Assembly: GCA_030152625.1 (NCBI GenBank)
Contig: JASLJD010000108.1
Span: forward strand, 1-9,908
Reading direction: 5' to 3'
Origin: Erysipelothrix sp.
GTDB taxonomy: Bacteria > Bacillota_I > Bacilli_A > Erysipelotrichales > Erysipelotrichaceae
DNA length: 9,908 bases
Both the position numbers and the translations under genes were made by a program. Positions 7,200 to 9,908 of this stretch are shown here, piece after piece (position 1 is the stretch's first letter; each line of letters starts with the position of its first letter). The notes under the pieces are model-generated. The model was not told the origin of the DNA. It saw only the letters and a list, made by a program, of their open reading frames with translations, and ran no database searches.

Positions 7200-7577
7200 T
7201 CAAGATGCCTTTTCCTTTATCTGTTCATAAACTTCCTCATTGGATAAAGTATTCGCTAAGTAAAGATAATCCAAAAGCATCGGTAAATGAACCTGTGATC
7301 TTAAGAAAAGCTTTGAAGTCCAATCAGACTCTTCAATACAGCTCTTCGCCACTTGATAAGGTGTCGCATTTTTCATATCCACAAAAATAAAGATCCCGCT
7401 TGAATCCCCAATGATTTTTTCAATAAGCTTTTTTAGCTGTTCTTTTAAAACATACGGACTCATATCCTCTGTCCAATCCAATGCATAGAGTCTTTTCTGT
7501 TTGCCACTGATCATTTCAAGCGCAGAAACTAAACCACTTGCAAAATGACCATGTCCGATAATAATTGTACTCCGCAT
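7200..7577 (-). CDS. Stand-alone mannose-family PTS EIIA
   Basis: A 125-aa soluble protein of the EIIA-Man fold. It has the phospho-His loop IIIGHGHFASGL, with His9 as the likely phosphorylation site, and Asp67 in FVDMKNATP, where the family usually has DLxGGTP. A late QVHLPMLLDYL segment matches the family's NLPML region. The ATG at 7577 follows AGAGGGG at about 6 nt; an upstream in-frame ATG at 7610 overlaps the hydrolase stop and has no such site. It sits 16 nt after the hydrolase and 2 nt before mupG. Man-family EIIA normally passes phosphate to a Man-type EIIB, yet the only transporter here is Glc-family. It may therefore serve a transporter elsewhere, act as a phosphorylation-state sensor, or feed MurP in an unproven cross-family way. 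Confidence 0.85.
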   Translation of the reverse strand: MRSTIIIGHGHFASGLVSALEMISGKQKRLYALDWTEDMSPYVLKEQLKKLIEKIIGDSSGIFIFVDMKNATPYQVAKSCIEESDWTSKLFLRSQVHLPMLLDYLYLANTLSNEEVYEQIKEKAS

Positions 7578-7865
7578 GCAATCCCCTCTTTCTTTATTTT
7601 GCCATCGCAATATTATGTATTTGCTTGCGTACCTTTACAAAAAGTTCTTTATCCCCATCCGGATGAATCGCGTTTGTTAAAAGGATCAAGGCCTGATCGT
7701 CATCAATCAAGATCGAAGTCCCCGTAAAACCTGTATGATAAAGGGCTCTTTCACTTGCTAAATCACAATAACGTCGCCCTTTATTGACTTGCCAAGCAAG
7801 CGTACGACGACGAGCACCATCATCATGATAAAGTTCTCTTAAAAGAGCGATACTACGTGGACTGA
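7470..7865. repeat. Intact partner of the degenerate direct repeat
   Basis: This stretch spans the 3' end of the serine hydrolase gene and the 5' end of the EIIA gene. It is the intact counterpart of the decayed block at 3311-3594. The segment around 7740-7829 is absent from the decayed copy. Confidence 0.85.
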
Positions 7866-8613
7866 GAATCTGCCGATCTTCATGCTGTCCATCATTTAAA
7901 AGCATTTGCACAAAAACACTCAAATCATCAATGTTTGAAAATAAACCCGCATGCCCAGCAACACCTTGCATCGCATAAGCTGTGCCATCATGGACCATGG
8001 GAAAATCATCCGGACGTCCAGAACGCTTCTCTGTCGCCGCATAATTTTCGCCTTTAGGAGGATTAAAAAAGGTGCTTTGCATCCCCATTGGAATCAAAAA
8101 CTTCTCATCAAAAAGCAAATCCAAACGCTTCTGATAACGAAGTTCCAAAACATGCCCCAAAATAATAAAGGAAATATCCGAATATTGAATCCGTTCTCCT
8201 GCAGGATACAAGCGCTCTTGATTCATCGCCGCTTGAATAATCGCTTCCCGTCCCTTGAATTGTGAACGATTTGCTATCGAAGCAGGATAGCCTGCACGAT
8301 GACAAAGAAGATCCTCAATCGTCACATCTTCATAAGGAAAATCCACAATCAGATCTTTTAAATGCATATCCAATGTGAGGCAACCGTCTTCCAACGCTTT
8401 TAAAACAAGACTGCTTGTTGCCACAACTTTGGTCAAAGAAGCCAAATCATAAATAGTATCGCCCTTTACTTCACGCTTTTCAGGCTCCAGTTGTGAAAAA
8501 CCGAGAAAGCCTTTCTCGATATGATCTTTTCGAACAAGACTATACGAAGCGCCCGGTATGACGCCCGTCTGAACAAGATGCTCTAAGTAATCATTGAGAT
8601 AAGTCACAAACAT
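7594..8613 (-). CDS. Serine hydrolase, beta-lactamase/AmiE-like
   Basis: A 339-aa member of the beta-lactamase-fold serine hydrolases (PF00144). The SxxK nucleophile motif is S59-L-T-K62 in DLASLTKV, the Tyr motif is Y144-S-D, and the third motif is H293-T-G in YHTGFTGTS; GVAGHAGLFS (217-226) is also typical. There is no signal peptide, so it acts in the cytoplasm. AmiE of Bacillus subtilis, in the MurNAc gene cluster, belongs to this fold and removes peptides from muropeptides, so a role in trimming imported wall fragments is plausible; an esterase role cannot be excluded. The ATG at 8613 has GAGAGGG directly against it; the GTG at codon 3 would give about 6 nt spacing and is an alternative start. 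It is first gene of the operon, with its own promoter. Confidence 0.88.
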   Translation of the reverse strand: MFVTYLNDYLEHLVQTGVIPGASYSLVRKDHIEKGFLGFSQLEPEKREVKGDTIYDLASLTKVVATSSLVLKALEDGCLTLDMHLKDLIVDFPYEDVTIEDLLCHRAGYPASIANRSQFKGREAIIQAAMNQERLYPAGERIQYSDISFIILGHVLELRYQKRLDLLFDEKFLIPMGMQSTFFNPPKGENYAATEKRSGRPDDFPMVHDGTAYAMQGVAGHAGLFSNIDDLSVFVQMLLNDGQHEDRQILSPRSIALLRELYHDDGARRRTLAWQVNKGRRYCDLASERALYHTGFTGTSILIDDDQALILLTNAIHPDGDKELFVKVRKQIHNIAMAK

Positions 8614-8631
8614 CCCTCTCTTCTTAGTCTT

Positions 8632-8660
8632 ATTGTAACCCTTCTTGAAATGGCTTTCAA
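8632..8660 (-). promoter_or_regulatory. Sigma-A-type promoter of the MurNAc operon
   Basis: On the minus strand, TTGAAA (8660-8655) lies exactly 17 nt from TACAAT (8637-8632), a near-consensus -35/-10 pair. It is downstream of the preceding gene's terminator and about 20 nt before the hydrolase start, so transcription would start near 8625 with a short leader. Confidence 0.75.
8645..8660. promoter_or_regulatory. Palindromic operator candidate, cre-like, over the -35 box
   Basis: TTGAAA-TGGC-TTTCAA is a perfect inverted repeat that overlaps the -35 element. On the minus strand TGAAAGCCATTTCA agrees at 12 of 14 positions with the CcpA site pattern TGWAARCGYTWWCA, but it lacks the central G of the CG core. 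A further TTTCAA half-site lies 10 bp away (8665-8670), one helical turn. It could bind CcpA or a local repressor such as MurR; the assignment is tentative. Confidence 0.5.
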
Positions 8661-8675
8661 TTTATTTCAAAAGAA

Positions 8676-8725
8676 AAAGAACTGTGAAGCTCTTGGGTCT
8701 TCGACCCAAAAGGACACAGTTCTTT
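8676..8725 (-). terminator. Compound terminator after the surface-protein gene
   Basis: An outer 11-bp stem (AAAGAACTGTG at 8676-8686 with CACAGTTCTTT at 8715-8725) encloses an inner 7-bp stem (TTGGGTC / GACCCAA, loop of 3). On the minus strand it is followed by TTCTTTT. It lies about 30 bp after the stop codon at 8755 and insulates the MurNAc operon promoter from upstream transcription. Confidence 0.88.
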
Positions 8726-8754
8726 CATCAAAACGAATGATTATTGTTTTTCAC

Positions 8755-9908
8755 TTAATCTTTCTTAAAGATTTGCATGATAGCACCAGACAAGAGCGCT
8801 AAGAAGGCGAAAACATAAGTCATCGGGAAATGACCCGTCGCAACTAAATGATCCTCCTTATTATGGGCATCTTCCTGAATACTTTCAGCTTGTTCTTTCG
8901 ATGCATCTTTTCCATCAATGACTTCAACAACATCCTTAGATCCATCTTTAGCAAGAAGTTCATCATCTTGCTCAGATTCCTCTTTTTCGATAATGATTTC
9001 ATCACCTTTGTCAGATACGTCTTTACCTTCAGTGATTTCATCATCTTCGGATCCATCTTCTCCATCAATGACTTCATCATCTTCAGATCCGTCTTCTCCA
9101 TCAATGACTTCATCATCTTCAGATCCGTCTTCTTCATCGACGACTTCATCATCTTCAGATCCGTCTTCTTCATCGACGACTTCATCATCTTCAGATCCGT
9201 CTTCTTCATCGACGACTTCATCATCTGTTTCTTTAGGATCAAGCTCTTTGATTGCATTTTCTAGCTTTTCTAAAGCAAGAGCGATGCTTTCTTCATCTTG
9301 ATTTGGATTTTCAAGTAAGATCAGTGCTTCTTCTAAAGCTAATTGAACTTTCGCAAAAGATGCTTCACTGTAATCGTCCTTATTAAGTTCGAGAGCAAAT
9401 CCAACCAATTCCTCAAGACTTGAGAATTCTAATTCCTGTAGAGATTCGATGGCTTTTGTTAATTGTTCAACGAGTCGATCAATCTCCTGTTGATTTTGGC
9501 CTTGATAAGCTTTCGCTTCTTCTAAGACTTGCAACATCGCTTCATAGCTCGTTTCTTCGTAAAAGACTTTCACAATGGTTTCTGCTTCTTCGATCAAACG
9601 ATCAAGCTCTTGACGATCAAGCTTTTTCAAAGAGCCAAGCGCTTCATTCAATACTTGAGCTTGCTCATCAATTCGCTTTTGAGAACGCTCTTTCTTATTC
9701 ACAAGTTCCTTAGCTTCTTCAAAAAGTTCATGCACATCGTTTAGACTCTCCTCTTCGATCTCTGTGAAATCAATGGCTTGATAATCACTCAATGCTTTTT
9801 CAATCGAGCTGTAATCAACAAGCTTTAAGTCTTTTTCAGCGGCTTCAAGCTCTTCTATAAAGGCAAGCATACTTTCTTCACGAATAGCTTTTTCATCTAA
9901 AAGTTCAC
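8755..9908 (-). CDS. FIVAR-like repeat surface protein, C-terminal part (partial)
   Basis: The reading frame is open through base 9908, so the N-terminus lies outside the window and the Met at 9870 is probably internal. Numbering from that Met (371 residues): residues about 1-215 are Glu/Lys-rich three-helix repeats resembling FIVAR modules, clearest at ETSYEAMLQVLEEAKAY and KDDYSEASFAKVQLALEEAL with a following AIKEL. Residues about 217-280 are five acidic 12-residue repeats (DDEVVDEEDGSE). Residues 342-346 are LVATG, followed by a hydrophobic segment and a short FKKD tail. This is the plan of a sortase-anchored wall protein, but Val replaces Pro of LPxTG. FIVAR modules occur in large adhesins and sugar-binding enzymes; the catalytic or binding head is not visible here. 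The paired terminator makes this a separate transcription unit. Confidence 0.85.
   Translation of the reverse strand, partial: ELLDEKAIREESMLAFIEELEAAEKDLKLVDYSSIEKALSDYQAIDFTEIEEESLNDVHELFEEAKELVNKKERSQKRIDEQAQVLNEALGSLKKLDRQELDRLIEEAETIVKVFYEETSYEAMLQVLEEAKAYQGQNQQEIDRLVEQLTKAIESLQELEFSSLEELVGFALELNKDDYSEASFAKVQLALEEALILLENPNQDEESIALALEKLENAIKELDPKETDDEVVDEEDGSEDDEVVDEEDGSEDDEVVDEEDGSEDDEVIDGEDGSEDDEVIDGEDGSEDDEITEGKDVSDKGDEIIIEKEESEQDDELLAKDGSKDVVEVIDGKDASKEQAESIQEDAHNKEDHLVATGHFPMTYVFAFLALLSGAIMQIFKKD
8833..8847 (-). other. Non-canonical sortase signal LVATG
   Basis: The codons for Leu-Val-Ala-Thr-Gly sit 25 residues from the C-terminus. They are followed by HFPMT, a hydrophobic stretch (YVFAFLALLSGAIMQIF) and KKD. 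The spacing matches cell-wall sorting signals, with Val in the place of the usual Pro. Confidence 0.65.
9034..9225. repeat. 36-bp tandem repeat coding acidic 12-mers
   Basis: Five full 36-bp units (9034-9069, 9070-9105, 9106-9141, 9142-9177, 9178-9213) and a 12-bp partial unit. They encode DDEVVDEEDGSE, with DDEVIDGEDGSE variants. The last two full units are identical in DNA; divergence grows toward the wall-anchor end. The pattern suggests recent expansion from the 9213 side. Confidence 0.92.

Noticed and set aside
9034..9225. Possible CRISPR array (regular 36-bp periodicity)
   Set aside because: The units are contiguous with no spacers and code in frame for protein.
8844..9301. Three overlapping open frames of 127-138 codons on both strands over the acidic repeat
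   Set aside because: They arise because the 36-bp unit has no stop in several frames. The products are monotonous repeats (Ser/Thr/Asp-rich, or Phe/Ile-rich), and the real frame is the one with the sorting signal.

Overview
The window looks like chromosomal DNA of a low-GC Gram-positive bacterium (Bacillota). The evidence is AT-rich sequence, A/G-rich ribosome binding sites, lipobox lipoproteins, a sortase-type surface protein and a PTS-based amino-sugar operon. The gene families and the style of the decayed transposase suggest an Erysipelotrichia-like host, but that placement is only an inference. Every intact gene is on the minus strand, so transcription runs from high to low coordinates.

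Region by region, in transcription order. (1) 9908-8755: the C-terminal part of a large surface protein, with FIVAR-like helical repeats, a 36-bp-periodic acidic tandem repeat and a non-canonical LVATG sorting signal. A strong compound terminator follows at 8725-8676. (2) 8660-4486: a compact operon with its own promoter. It encodes a cytoplasmic SxxK serine hydrolase of the AmiE/beta-lactamase fold, a stand-alone mannose-family PTS EIIA, a DUF871/MupG-type 6-phospho-N-acetylmuramidase, and a glucose-family EIIBC transporter of the MurP type. A hairpin lies inside the operon between mupG and murP, and a textbook terminator ends it. (3) 4485-3186: a gene-poor decayed stretch. It holds a plus-strand transposase relic with in-frame stops and a degraded, internally deleted direct copy of the hydrolase/EIIA junction of the operon. 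(4) 3185-1006: two tandem paralogous lipoproteins, each with a lipobox, a Lys/Glu-rich spacer, a G5 domain and a CAP (SCP/PR-1) domain, followed by a terminator. (5) 845-1: the N-terminal transmembrane part of an ABC exporter, cut by the window edge.

The central operon reads as a cell-wall (MurNAc) salvage module. MurP would import and phosphorylate MurNAc or MurNAc-GlcNAc, MupG would split the phosphorylated disaccharide, and the serine hydrolase may trim muropeptides or esters. The MurQ etherase needed to finish the pathway is not in the window. The EIIA belongs to a different PTS superfamily from the EIIBC beside it, which is the most intriguing functional puzzle here. No wholly new system is evident. 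The best leads are the mixed-family PTS operon, the fossil duplication, the paired G5-CAP lipoproteins with one altered CAP motif, and the unusual sorting signal.
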